Origin: Siphonodentalium dalli
Lineage: Eukaryota; Mollusca; Scaphopoda; Gadilida; Siphonodentaliidae
Length of the DNA stretch: 64,000 nucleotides
Assembly: GCA_032622095.1 (NCBI GenBank)
Contig: CP136065.1
Coordinates: 35,560,732 to 35,624,731, forward strand
Direction: 5' to 3'
Shown here piece by piece: positions 9,406 through 21,349 of this stretch (positions within the stretch are counted from its first letter, which is position 1; every line of letters begins with the position of its first letter). The position numbers and the translations under genes were made by a program. A model generated the notes under the pieces. The model saw nothing but the letters and a program-made list of their open reading frames with translations. It searched no databases and had not been told where the DNA came from.

Positions 9406-11927
9406 TTTCATGGATATTTAGTAGATCCATTTGATCTTTGTGTCATGGCTTACGCCATCAAAGATCCATGGCGTGCGTCAAACAACATAGGCGGCTATAA
9501 TTCCTATAAAAGTAACAATTAGGACCAACGCATATGTATTTATCAACTAAATACAAATACAAGTGTGAAACCATCCACTCACCTACGTGTCAGTTATCCT
9601 TAAAATCCGACAGATAACAGAACGTAAACACTGACATGTCGTGTGTTCGTCGACCATTGCATGTGACCCGTAATTTCATGAATCCCCCTGTGAGTTCCCC
9701 GTGCGCACGGCAAGGTAATCACATGCGTTCACATTGAGTGTACAATTCAGGTTGCCCTGATACAATTCAAGTTGAGGGGAACTACAATCTGCGCATGCGT
9801 GTAGTTTTTACAAATTACCAACTCCAATTTGTTACACATGCGTACTGTTAACATCCTGGTACAGTAATGCGAGTTGCAGAATCATGTTTGCCATGCACGA
9901 GACGCACGTAGTCATGTGATATGTTAGCTCCTCCTGCTTCGGCCATTTAACCACGTTTTTGTCAACATGTTTTCCAACTGGATTTTTGGATTAATTATTA
10001 CGGAATTATACACACGTTTCTGGTAGGTGTCAGAGCTAATATATATTGCAATATTGTTAACATTAATGACTATGTTAGTTGATTTGTAAAATTAAGTGTA
10101 TTTAAAAAAATTAAATAGCCGTCTAAGCTGATGCGCCGCCGCGGTCAGACCTGGATGGCCTTAGCCATATTACCAGGTCTGGTCAGACTAGGATATTTAG
10201 TTGCTCGACAAAACAGATTAACTATCAAACAAAACGTGAGTATCAGGCAACACATTTCCAGGTACTTCTCAACCTATTGAGGAAGAAGTACAGCGCATGA
10301 TTTAAAGGCCTTATATATTTACATGTAAGATGCACATAACATTATAGGCTGGACATTGTATATAGTATTATTATCTATGCCACGCCCCAGAATTGTGTAC
10401 ACGAAATGGAGTTAGCGCGATGTGTTCGCCTTCGCTTTGTCAACAATACTTAATGTTCATATATGTACCGGTATATAGCACTGAGACATGTGACGATATG
10501 TGTATTTATTTTGTACATGGGCTCTTTATTAGCAATTATTTGGAAATACGGAAATTCACCCGGGAAATTCATCGGGAATTCCCCGAATCGTTCCAGCTTT
10601 TGAGTTTCGTTTCGTTATCGAACGGAGCTATATTTAGGAATGACTCAGATTAGATTTTGGACTGTGCTTTCGGATTCGTCTGGTTGGTTAGTCATGTGGG
10701 TAGAATCACGAAGATATGTAACTGACCAGAACAAGAAGTAGATCGTTTGACGAAGCTTGTTCGAGAGTCTAAACTAAATTAGAACTTCATGCGGCTAGGC
10801 TCTGTTCTCTTATGTTTAAATTAGAACTTCATGCTGCCAGGCTCTATTCTCTTATGTTTTACCCCGAACTACCATTGGGGCATATTCGAATCGGTGTTCC
10901 TTTATGCTCGTGAGCAAGGTCAACCTGTTCTTTGGGATGTCAACACAAGGAACAGACACAATCACACGGTCCCCAAAACAATAATTGACCCACCCCACAA
11001 TAATAAATAATCCCTACAGGATTAAGTATTATTGGGGTGGGGTAAATTTTTGTTCTGGGCACCTGTGGACATGAACATCAGTTCGCTGGTTTGAGTTTTC
11101 ACTTCCAATTACTCGAGTGGCAAAAATTTAAAACTATAAACACTCCTTTGTTGGCCGAAATTATTTTATGTAAATATTGAAAACTAAAATAACACAATCA
11201 TGCACACAACACAATTATCACATTGACAAATACATGGACAAACACATGTAAGTGAAACAAAATAAATAGGACAGATACATATCATGCGTTAAATGAACAC
11301 ATGTACTACTGTATAAACCTGCATAGTTGAATATATTTTTGGTTTTTAATAATTATTCTTCTAATTGGGTGGGACAATTTTATAGGGTGGGTAAAAACTT
11401 AGTGCGACTGCACCTATCGGCGAATCATGTATTGTTCCAAAAGAACAATGACAGCGATTCATATTTCGCGGGAATTTTCTTAGACCAATCAAAAGCTGCC
11501 ATTTGTAGATCAGTTACAATTTGTCACTATTTCTGAATTATTTTTGTTAATTCACTATAATCATTCGTTGTTGTTTTATCACGAATTAATGTGATCAAAG
11601 TAATAAAGTTCTTTTCTAATTTATTTAATCACTTTTTATTTCATCCAATCGTTCAGTTTATATACAATACATGATTCGTTAATGTACTTCCGATTGACAC
11701 GCCCACTCTCCACTTCCGGGAAAATATGCAGCGAGCGTGGTAAATTTCGACCACAGATTTGTTATTCCTCGGGTAATTAGCCATTTTAATTCGGTACCCT
11801 TTGATACCGAAATAAAATAACACCATTGTGTAGGGTGTAAAGGTCACGAACAAGGAATTTCCATGACAGAGACTCATAAATGTTTGTTCTCTGGTGTATC
11901 GATATATATTACAGAGTAAATTATGTC
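9406..11927. other. Intergenic, no supported gene; small palindromes and duplications
   Basis: No convincing coding sequence; the 86-codon frame at 10393-10653 lacks features. Noted structures: a dyad CAGACCTGG...CCAGGTCTG at about 10146-10187; a 43-bp tandem duplication starting TTAGAACTTCATGC at 10777 and 10821; and a hairpin at 10975-11055 in which GACCCACCCCACAATAAT faces ATTATTGGGGTGGGGT. Confidence 0.45.
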
Positions 11928-13105
11928 CGTCTGCAGGGGGGGGGGGGGGGGGGGGGGGGGGGGGTCGCACAAAAGTTTTATCATACAGGGCCGGGGTGGG
12001 TGGGTCCGAAGGGGCTCGAAAAAATGAGTTTGTGCAAATTTTTTTCTATTCACATTTTCGCCCTTGTTTTAAGTTGTTTTCAAATATATTCATTACTAAT
12101 TGTGTTCTAAGGCAGGTTATGGCCTTTACAGACACTTAGGAACAGGGTAGGTATTATAAAGATATAAGTAATACAGGGGAGATCTTCCAAAAACATACAT
12201 ATACCGGGCGGGGTGGGTGCATCTCAGAGCCTGAAAAAAAATTGTTTGTGCAAATTTTTTTCAACCCACATTATGGACATTGTTTTAAGTTATTTTCACT
12301 AATAAATGTATTCTAACATAGATTATGACCTTAACCAACACTTAAGAACATATGTAGGTATAAGATAAAGCACTCTCTGGTGCCAAATAAAAGTGATGAC
12401 TGAATAGGAGTGCTGGTTTGCATTTCACCTCAAATTAATATTGAATATTGCCTGATAGTGCTGGCATTTTCACTCTGGCATGTCTAATGACCAAATAATA
12501 CTAGTGCTGCCTGGTGCTGCAGAGTGCTGGCTAACAAAATACCTCAAATTAATAATAAACATGCCAGCCTGTTTATATAGAGTGATACTTATATACTATA
12601 TAACAGTTGTCATTGCAGGTATGGCCATAAGGTGTTCTGATATGATGGTTGGTGGCACTTTTTGGGAACAACAGTGAAGAAGTAATTAATTAGTAACTGG
12701 ACTATTTATGTAAAAATTAAACACAATGTTGGCTTATTGGCACTATAAATATTACCTCACAATATCTGTGCATACTGTAGAATAAAACACTTTTTATTTC
12801 AAAATGTATTTTTCAATGTCGAAAACAACATCATAACTGTTGATAGTTTTTCAATTGTTTGAACACTTGGAATCTGCCAGAAACGGACCAATTTAAAACT
12901 TACCTTTGATTCTGTTTGATTTGGTCTTGAATCGATTTAAAATGATTTTTTTTCTTATTTTAGGGGGTGGGTCCAAAAAAATCAGGCGGAAAAAAATATT
13001 TTTTTTGCACAAAAAGGGTGGGTGGGTAGCAAAAGGGCTGTAAATTTTTGTTTGGGCCCTGTATGTGTAAATTTTCTCACGACCCCCCCCCCTGCCGTCT
13101 GTCTG
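11928..13105. repeat. Repeat with poly-G/poly-C ends: (G)29 tract, tandem pair and inverted partner
   Basis: A run of 29 G lies at 11936-11964. The ~220 bp after it (ACAGGGCCGGGGTGGGTGGG ... ) are followed by a diverged second copy at about 12200-12360. At 13020-13105 the beginning recurs in inverted form (GGGCCCTGTATGTGTAAATT ... ACGACCCCCCCCCCTGCCG). The whole looks like a non-coding element with G-rich ends facing each other. A similar arrangement (G12, then C18, with GGAAAAAAAATTCAGGC-like sequence) lies at 31920-32060. Confidence 0.55.
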
Positions 13106-13833
13106 TTTTTTTGTCGCGATTTTGCTCCCAGACGTGACCCTTGGACTGATTTCAACCAGATTTGGTGTGGTGCCTCGGGTACCCCGAGGGGGTTTATATA
13201 TATTTTTTTTGAATACATTTTTTTAAATGTTAAATTGAGCAAGTGATTCAATCTGAAAAAACATATTAAATTAAAAAAAATGTTTAAAATGTCAAAATGT
13301 GCACGAAGCGCATAAAGTATCCTGTTCCATATAGCTATTGCATAATGGCGAGCGCTGATAAGCTAAACTGCATATACCTTGTCTCCTAGCAACCGTATGC
13401 TCGATCCTCCCACTAGTGACTATGTGCGGAAAGATCCATTCGCATCTGCTCACAATTCTAACACTCGAGACAGGAACGTAACGACAGGGGTGGGTGTGGT
13501 GTCTCACCCCAAATGAGGACCATCATTTTCAATAGTTGGAAATTTCATGACTCATATTCCAATAGTTGTATTTATACTTATATATTTAGTTCCTCTCGTA
13601 GCAGTATATTAATCAGTTTATTTTTAATTATGTCCTGCCAGTTAGCAATGTAATGTCAATATTACAAGTCAATACACAGTCATTGCGTAAAAAATTCCAG
13701 TAATGCTCATTACCTGAACACATATATGAAATTAAAAGCAAAGCATTTCCTTCAAGTTCAGACTGGTATGTTTTACCAACCATCGATTCATGGTCAATAG
13801 TCTATCAGTTATATCTAACTTTAACTTTAAGCT
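13106..13833. other. Intergenic, no supported gene
   Basis: No protein-like frame on either strand and no repeat structure that I can define. Confidence 0.45.
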
Positions 13834-14328
13834 TTAAAGGCACGGGCGGTGTTCGTTGCAGAAATATTCATATTTGTTCAAATCGCCATAAAAAGAATGA
13901 ATATTAAAATATATATAGTTTTGTTCATATGCCAAACATAATCAGCGCGTAAATAGTATATTGTCGTCAAGACGTACGATGGTGTTCGTAAACAAGAACC
14001 TGCTCGTATTACAGAAGATTTGCTTCTGTTTACATAACACAGCGCAATTATATAGGTTAATCGCACAACTGATATAAACGCTCTTTATTATTTCCATACC
14101 AGGAAAACAGTAACAAATAACGCTCTTTATGTTTACTGTAACGTTTTTTGCTTTTGTTTACATAACAAAGGGAAAACATTTGACAATAACATACTGTTTA
14201 TGCCATATTTCTGATTGGTATAAGAACAAGGTCTGTCTATATTTTACTATTCTTTCTGTTTATGGCGCTTTTTGACGGAGCTGAATATTTTAACAGCATA
14301 CCCACCGCCAACGCCGCCCGTATCTTTG
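13834..14328 (+). mobile_element. Non-autonomous TIR element, copy 1 (~495 bp)
   Basis: The left end AAAGGCACGGGCGGTGTTCG and the right end, whose reverse complement is AAAGATACGGGCGGCGTTGG, are imperfect ~20 bp terminal inverted repeats. The same element occurs in opposite orientation at 46480-47007 with the same ends and about 80-85% identity throughout. No coding sequence. Flanks (CTT/TAAAG; CTTTGA) hint at a TA or TTAA target, but the duplication is not clear. Confidence 0.75.
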
Positions 14329-15040
14329 ACAACATAACAATCAGTTAGCATGCATACTTGTTACCATTTTGTGAGTTATAACTTGTGACTTCTTGGAATT
14401 TGAATACATGTATTTAAACACGTATTCGTTCCTCAGTCTTATTCTGATTACTGCATACACAGTGTACTCAGTACACAAAACAAGGATCAATGCTCTGTCA
14501 TTCTGGTTACTAGTGTCAGTGTCTTTATTTACACAGTCCATAGTCTTAATAAGAACATATAGAAACCCAAATTATTAAGCCAATATTGGAAGATTACATT
14601 ACTCAAAACCGAATCCTATACAGTTGGAAATTTTATTAGACCAAATCATATATAGTTGGAAATTGTATGGTCTCAGACTCACCCCAGTTGGAACCCCCTA
14701 TCAACGCCCCTTACTCGATATCACCCGAGAACACGTTCACGGACATAGAAGACGGATTGGAATACACACATTTCTACCAAGTTCTGTGCAGGAACTGTTA
14801 CATCGGAAGTCATGCTATTGTCCGCTTTGTGATGGTTCAGGAAGGATTTTTTACAGTTCCCTATGATTATGAGTAAAACATTTCTGGCCAAAATCACGAT
14901 AATTATATTTATACCATGATGATCACCTGCTCTACTATAGTATTAACGGTCATAGTGAGAAAAAGTTGTTAATCGCCACTATGAGTATAAAGGCATGTTA
15001 TAGGTATAAACGTTTCACATATAATTAGGGAGCGCAGAAA
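14329..15040. other. Intergenic; one weak exon-like frame at 14667-14876
   Basis: Mostly AT-rich sequence without structure. Frame 14667-14876 (69 codons to a stop) contains a protein-like stretch (SPENTFTDIEDGLEYTHFYQ, CRNCYIG, GFFTVPYDYE), and a TCTCAG just before ACTCACC could be a splice acceptor. I do not recognise the sequence; it may be a decayed exon or chance. Confidence 0.25.
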
Positions 15041-15352
15041 GTTTTATTCAAACTATTGAGACAAAACCCCCAACAATCTCGTTTAAACGAACTTTCGAGT
15101 ACGAGTATGACATTTGCTGTAATCATAACATAACTTAAGAAATGGATTTGTGCAGCATTTTCAGATAAGAAGGCGTATGTTGAGTCTTAACAGAACCCCA
15201 CGAAACATAAAACAAATAACTTTTATTCGAACTTTCGCGTACGTCCTTGAAATGTACACATTTTACTGTGGTGAACCTTATGTATATCCTTAACACAGAA
15301 ACCCAAGTTAATAAGCGGATATCTTCAGCATTTTCAGATAAGAAGGTGTAGT
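15041..15352. repeat. Diverged tandem duplication, ~175 bp period
   Basis: CAGCATTTTCAGATAAGAAG occurs at 15153 and 15328, preceded in both copies by related sequence (TTATTCRAACTWT, then CGAACTTTCGMGTACG). This supports two diverged tandem copies. Non-coding. Confidence 0.5.
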
Positions 15353-16385
15353 TTGACCCTCCTTAAACTTTGGAAATTGGCTATTTGTCCGAGAACTGAT
15401 AGCCTAGTATACCTGCACCCCATGACTCGACTTCACCCATCTAATTTTATTCCGCATTTATTAGAGAAACGTTTTAAAAATTTACAGGCATGTTTAGGAT
15501 CACATCTAGATTGGAGCTATCAAATTTTCGATGAAAAATATGGCCGCCGGCAGCCATCTTGAATTTTAATGTTTTCATGAATAAAACCCTACATACCACA
15601 TCCCTCATTTAATCACCACCAAACTTCATATTCATCGTCACGGTGACCTCTAAATGTGAGCCATTGATTATTTCCGAAATTTGTTTAAAAACATGGCCGC
15701 CAGCAGCCATCTTGGATTTTACTCTTTGTATGACTAAATCCTATGGCACACCCTACAGGCCACATCCCTCATACAATCGTCATGAAACTTCATACGGATC
15801 TTTGGGGTCACCTCTAGATGGGAGCCATCGATTATTTCTGGAATTTGTTAAAGAAACATGGCCGACAGCAGCCATCGTTTATTTCAAATTTGAATCCATT
15901 GGCACACCCTGCAGCCCGCATTTATCTGAGCAATATTTTGTAAAGTTACAGGCATTATTAGTATCACCACTAGATGAGAGCTATCGATTTGAACGATTTT
16001 CGATTAAAACATGGACGCCGAAAACCATCATATATTTTACTCTTGGCATGACTAAACCTTTTGGCACACACTATACATGCCACGTCCCTCATCTCTCATC
16101 CAAACGTCATATGGTTCTTTGGTGTGATCTTTAGATGGATGCTGTCCAATTGTTCCGAAAATTGTTAAAAAAACATTGGGCCTGGAACCATCTTGGATCC
16201 ATCGGCACACCCTGCATACCACTTTTAGTGGAGAAATGTTTTAAATGATATTAATTTCACTTAAATGCACAATAAAATCCATTTACTGAATGTTTTTGAC
16301 TTTCCCTCGTTATCATTATATTGACTGCTCAGCATAGAATTATTAACGAATCCAAGTTGAGCTACAGTGTCATTGATACTTTGAT
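15353..16385 (+). mobile_element. Old HINE-like element, copy C (degenerate ~165-bp core array)
   Basis: Several ~165 bp units carry AACATGGCCGCCAGCAGCCA, ATCTTGGATTTTACTCTTTG, TGACTAAATCC and TCATGAAACTTCATA. These are the same core as copies A (38232-41095) and B (53567-56869), but diverged. The 3' end is recognisable: CCAAGTTGAGCTACAGTGTC at 16352-16371, followed by the terminal hairpin in slightly mutated form (ATTGATACT). The 5' end is not clear. A 163-codon open frame across the units is a by-product. Confidence 0.7.
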
Positions 16386-16561
16386 ATGGATTTTTGGTGG
16401 GTTCCTGATCCCTTCATGCTGTAATTGCGGATCTTAAGAATTTGGTTTGTGCCGTCAGTCCGGTCCTCTCGACAATTCAGGCACATCAAACCTTTCGTAC
16501 TCAGTAGTTCTAATAAAACTGTCTGGGCTCACTAACTATGAGTATATATCAGTTTGAAATG

Positions 16562-16826
16562 TACGGCGGCCTGGAACCGCCACCTCCTCTTCAGTTATTA
16601 TCCTGATATATCAGGATACGTAACCTGATATATCAGGATACGTAACCTGATATATCAGGATAATAACCTGATATATCAGGATAATAACCTGATATATCAG
16701 GATAATAACCTGATATATCAGGATACGTAACCTGATATATCAGGATAATAACCTGATATATCAGGATAATAACCTGATATATCAGGATACTAAATGAAGA
16801 GGAGATGGCGGTTCCAGGCCGCCGTA
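16562..16826. mobile_element. 265-bp TIR element built around a palindromic minisatellite
   Basis: Outer ends TACGGCGGCCTGGAACCGCC and their complement (16793-16826) form a ~34 bp near-perfect TIR, each end containing its own small dyad (GGCGG...CCGCC). A direct 6-bp duplication GAAATG flanks the element at 16556-16561 and 16827-16832. The interior is nine copies of a 21-22 bp unit, each holding the 14-bp perfect palindrome CCTGATATATCAGG, joined by ATACGTAA or ATAATAA. No coding sequence. The superfamily is not clear from a 6-bp duplication. Confidence 0.75.
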
Positions 16827-16832
16827 GAAATG

Positions 16833-18065
16833 GCATGAAACATTCGCAATACTTCAAATCAATTTAGAAATTCTCGTTATATTGGAGAATCACTGTGACT
16901 ACATGCACATAGAGAAACCAAAACGAATAAACATACATGTTGTTCTTCGCGAAGAACTAAATGAAGACACAAATGAAAAACGAAACATGTTGGTTCTTCA
17001 CGATGAATGGAATTAAAGAACCAAATCAAGTATACAACACACATTCTGGTCCCACATGGAACCAAACTTGTTTCTCAAACTGCGTTGGTTCTTTATCTGT
17101 TTCCCCAGATAGAACCAGAACATGGAATAAAATAGCTCCTATGTGCTCCACATTTGGTTCATTAAATGCATGTTCTATGAAACAATTCTAATTGCTTGTG
17201 GAAACAATGTCACATGACACTATGTAGGTTATAAGCACGTTTAAAGTGTCTTTGTTTCTGTATGTTCTATCAGTTCGTAAATACGTTATACCGTTTACAA
17301 TTGATATCACCCGATGTTGGTTCACCGAATAGACCCCGACGATGTTCTGATGTCTGAAAGAAATATCGAATGATATTAATACAGTGACGTTTCTCCCCTA
17401 TTTGTGACATGATCAATATAGTTACCACCCCCCCAGCAATAAAATTATCAGAGTCTATATATACCAGTCTAATTTAAACTATAGACCATGCATATTTTAG
17501 TTTCAAGTATAAATGACTCGAAATATAGTCAGTGAAAGAAAACCCCATGCAAACTCGTGGACAAACTGTTAAATTTTAGACCAGGACATTTAACCTTGAC
17601 GTGTTCCCACACAAACCTTAAATTCGGTGGGTTCTTTGAAGAACCAAACTTAAGGTTTGGTTCCAGATGATACCACAACTGATATCAGCCGAGTTTGATG
17701 GGCTATCAGCCGAGTTTATAAAGAATACTATACAGTTTATGTTTGAATACCGAAATATCTCATGACTGTCTGGAAAGAAATATCGAATTTTCTCGAGTGG
17801 CTGCAATGTGATATCTAATTAATAGTATGTAAATTCAAGCGTTTCCAAAGCCTTGAATTTTCATTTGGAAACCAGACCATTCCAAGTTTTCAATTCCTCG
17901 CGAAACACAACCTGTTTCCCCCCTTATCGGAATCCCTCATATATACACCATAAATTATATTAGAAATATATTAAGGGAAGTAATTATGTCTCGTTATATA
18001 TCTACTTCAGATTAACCATTTATTTGCTAAATTGATTCTCGCATTAGTTATAGAAAGATACATAC
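16833..18065. other. Intergenic, no supported gene; GGTTCTT/AAGAACC-rich
   Basis: The words GGTTCTT and AAGAACC recur about eight times (16940-17170, 17625-17660), including a perfect 16-bp palindrome GTTCTTCGCGAAGAAC at 16942-16957. A diverged ~400 bp duplication is suggested by ACTGATATCA..CGA and GAAAGAAATATCGAAT, seen at 17300-17370 and again at 17680-17785. No coding evidence. Confidence 0.45.
17968..18052 (+). repeat. Dispersed repeat pair (with 20746-20829)
   Basis: About 80 bp starting AAGGGAAGTAATTATGTCTC recur nearly unchanged at 20749. Nearby, TAGGCCAAAGAAAAAAGATA (18434) reappears in inverted form at about 20660-20692. These look like pieces of one repeat family scattered over 2.7 kb. 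Confidence 0.6.
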
Positions 18066-18215
18066 ACAATAGTTAACTGTTCTGAGTAGCGTACTGTTTT
18101 TCTCCTCGAGTGAGATGCAGAGGATTATTTTGACGAGGCGCCAGCCGAGTGAAAATAATCCTCGCATCTCAGAGAGGAGAAAACCCATACGCTACTCAGA
18201 ATAGTTGACTGTTGT
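18066..18215. mobile_element. ~150-bp hairpin MITE
   Basis: Almost the whole unit is one imperfect palindrome: AACTGTTCTGAGTAGCGTA near 18074 pairs with TACGCTACTCAGAATAGTT near 18188, and GATGCAGAGGATTATTTT pairs with AAAATAATCCTCGCATC, leaving a short loop around CGAGGCGCCAGCC. Non-coding. Confidence 0.75.
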
Positions 18216-18811
18216 GTTTATTATATGTTCTATACCAGCTTGTTACAAACCAGACCACAATGAAACACATGGTTAGACCTAATACATTCTTAAAGCTACA
18301 ACATCACCAGCCATTTCTGTTAAAATTAACGCGCAAGGATACCGAGTGACGTACAAATTGATGCCATGACGCTGAGAGTATAGGATAACATCTTGCGAGT
18401 AGGATGACACATTCCTTCTTCCGGTATGATTTATATTTAGGCCAAAGAAAAAAGATACTATGTTTCCGTACATCGACCGTACATTTACTGTTTTTACCGC
18501 TAATGCTCATAATATTGATAATCATTAATGTGCAAAACACATGGTTTCTAACATAAGCCTGTGATAAGTGACATGAAGTGACAGTTGTCTCAAAAGCCAC
18601 ATGTGTGTGATGGGTTGTGGATTGATAGGCATGAATCTTGCAATTTTAATTTCAAGAGAGTGGATCTCATGCCTGCTTTACTTGTATGCCTTGTTTGGGA
18701 CTTATGGAACATATTCATGAGTTCTAAATAAACATGCATGCCCATTTATTATTTTCTTGGGAAATCCCCCCCCCCCCCCTGCACAGTGCTTATTTGAGTC
18801 TGCAAGTTTAT
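18216..18811. other. Intergenic, no supported gene
   Basis: No protein-like frame. A C-rich run lies at 18767-18779, just before the following TIR element. Confidence 0.45.
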
Positions 18812-19846
18812 TGTCCCCCGACGTTTCCGTCGGAGGACTATAGAAATGACCCTCGTCCGTCCGTCCGTCCGTCCGTCCGTGTGTCCGTCCGTCCGTGCGT
18901 CCGTGCGTCCGAGATCGGGTACCTTCATGGTGTAATCAACTTCTCCTACAGTTTTAAACGTAGAGATTTGACACTCTGGGATATTGTTCCTAACATGTTG
19001 GTGATTTGCAACATCTATATAGCTAATCAAAAATATAATTTTTTCCATATTTTTGGGGGGGTATTCGACTTAGAAAATTTGGAACATTTTTGCCTTTTGG
19101 ATGAGATTGGGTACCTTCATGGTGTAATCAACTCCTCCTACAGTTTTAAATGTAGAGATTTGAAACTCTGGAATATTGTTCCTAACATGTTGGTGATTTG
19201 CAACATCTATATAGCTAATAAAAAATATCATGTTTTCCATATTTTTGGGGGGTTTTCGACTTAGAAAATTTGGAACATTTTTGCCTTTTGGATGAGATTG
19301 GGTACCTTCATGGTGTAATCAACTCCTCCTACAGTTTTAAATGTAGAGATTTGAAACTCTGGAATATTGTTCCTAACATGTTGGTGATTTGCAACATCTA
19401 TATAGCTAATAAAAAATATCATGTTTTCCATATTTTTGGGGGGTTTTCGACTTAGAAAATTTGGAACATTTTTGCCTTTTGGGTGAGATTGGGTACCTTC
19501 ATGGTGTAATCAACTCCTCCTACAGTTTTAAATGTAGAGATTTGAAACTCTGGGATATTGTTCCTAACATGTTGGTGATTTGCAACATCTATATAGCTAA
19601 TAAAAAATATCATTTTTTCCATATTTTTGGGGGGTTTTCGACTTAGAAAATTTGGAACATTTTTGCCTTTTGGATGAGATTTGGTACCTTCATGGTGTAA
19701 TCAACTCCTCCTACAGTTTTAAATGTAGAGATTTGAAACTTTGGGATATTGTTCCTAACATGTTGGTGATTTGCAACATCTATATAGCTAATATTTTTTT
19801 TATGGAGTTATTAACCCTTTTCGACTTGCCATGTTGTCGGGGGACA
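18812..19846 (+). mobile_element. TIR element with five 191-bp tandem units
   Basis: The left end TGTCCCCCGAC (18812-18822) and right end GTCGGGGGACA (19836-19846) are perfect 11-bp inverted repeats. The left end is itself a hairpin (GTCCCCCGACG...CGTCGGAGGAC). Next comes a (CCGT)n/(CGTC)n run at about 18851-18905, then five tandem copies of a 191-bp unit starting near 18912 (start points 19104, 19295, 19486 and 19677), the last one cut short. Identity between units is very high, so homogenisation is recent. Repeated 61-codon open frames in the units are by-products, as 191 is not a multiple of three. Confidence 0.8.
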
Positions 19847-20930
19847 CTGTGGTCTGCTGACCTTTTATTAATTTTGAGGGTATGAAAATTGAGATTTCTA
19901 TATTATTCTGATACCAAATTGTTGAGCTTATAATTTTAGGCATGTACATATTCAAGTATATGGCATACATGTGAACATTTAAATATCGAATAAAACTCTA
20001 CATGACACATACTATGTTGATTCCTATGCTTGACCTACATGTACTATAATTTTTTTAACTATAGTTGATGTTTTGCTCACAGTTTCCCCCTGTGCTATTA
20101 TTTGGGTCTGCACTGTTATTAACTTTCAATGGAATTTTTCCTGTGTACTATTATTTGGGCGTGCACTTTTATTTGGAGCCTGAGAGTACCGGTAGGAACA
20201 CTATAAACAGACATGGTGTGTGTGTGTCTGTATATATACATGTATATAGGTTATGACCACACATGTTAGGGGTACAGCTACTGTTTCCAGAAACCAGGCA
20301 TGGTAGGTTGGGTGCACTGGCTACCTCTAGACAATGGGATGCAGTGGTCACAATACAAGTATGGTATAATGGCGGTATTATGGGTAAAATTCTTAGTGAC
20401 ATCAATCTCATACCAAGTTTATAGCCAAATAATAAATAACATACTTAAGCATGAAGTAAGTTTGATCTTTCATCAATCTTAATGTATATTTCCTAGTGCT
20501 GTGTTTATCAAGTAATACTTTCCCCTCAACCCGAGTTGGCATTTTATGTCATTTCGGTCGAGGTAATTCAATATTTCTGCAGCTGGATAAAAAATATCAA
20601 CAAAAAAAAAAAAAAAAAAAAATTCCCTACCTACCAACCCTAATTTTTTCACTCCGTTATCGGAAACATACTATCTTTTTTCTTTGGCCTTACGTAACAA
20701 GTTGATGAAAATATAATAAATTGAAATGGCCCATTATATATATATATCAAGGGAAGTAATTATGTCTCGTTATATATCTACTTCAAATTAACCATTTATT
20801 TGCTAAATGGATTCTCCCATTAGTTATATAAAAATACTTTGAAATGGTCCATTATTCATCTCGAGGGATGTTCATAAAATATAACCAGACGAAAGACAGA
20901 CGAACAGGTAATATATATACACACAGAACA
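19847..20930. other. Intergenic, no supported gene
   Basis: A ~60-bp diverged duplication (CTATTATTTGGGYSTGCACT) lies at about 20095-20170, a poly-A run at 20602-20621, and dispersed repeat pieces at 20641-20829 that match 17968-18052 and 18434-18480. No coding evidence. Confidence 0.45.
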
Positions 20931-21068
20931 ACACGAGTGTGTTAATGGGTTTGTTGATGCGACACGAGGAGTGCTAGCGCGGGCGGATGGAACTAGAGGC
21001 ACAGTCTCGAGTTCTATCCTTACACGATGGTACAAGTGCCGTATCGACAAACCCTTTAACACTCGTGT
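20931..21068. mobile_element. ~138-bp TIR MITE
   Basis: ACACGAGTGTGTTAATGGGT at the left end faces ACCCTTTAACACTCGTGT at the right, giving inverted repeats of ~28 bp with a GC-rich interior. Non-coding. It looks like a mollusc-type hairpin MITE. Confidence 0.65.
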
Positions 21069-21349
21069 CGTCCGGTGTTATTACACACCACCCGTCATAG
21101 AATCCGTGCATTAACAAAATACAGACTTTCACGGTTTATAAAGGCACACACAGGGCTTGTTGTGTCATGATGCTTTTATTTTAGTCCGTTCCATAGTTGT
21201 AGTCCAGTGCATTTATGAGAAAAAAGTGTCAAACCTCAAACTAATTGAAACACAATGTTTCTTAGCAGGATTATCATTATGTCTATTAACTCATTATAAA
21301 CAACATATTAAAAATAAAAAAGGATCATTTATATATCCATTTTTTTTGA
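21069..21349. other. Intergenic, no supported gene
   Basis: No structure or protein-like frame seen. Confidence 0.4.

Noticed and set aside
16600-16795. CRISPR-like array (regular 21-22 bp units)
   Set aside because: Units are contiguous palindromes without variable spacers, in a eukaryotic transposon-like frame with TIRs.
19104-19885. Three similar 61-77 codon open frames (MEHFCLL...)
   Set aside because: They are the 191-bp tandem unit read three times; each ends in the same repeat stop and the unit length is not a multiple of three. Not genes.
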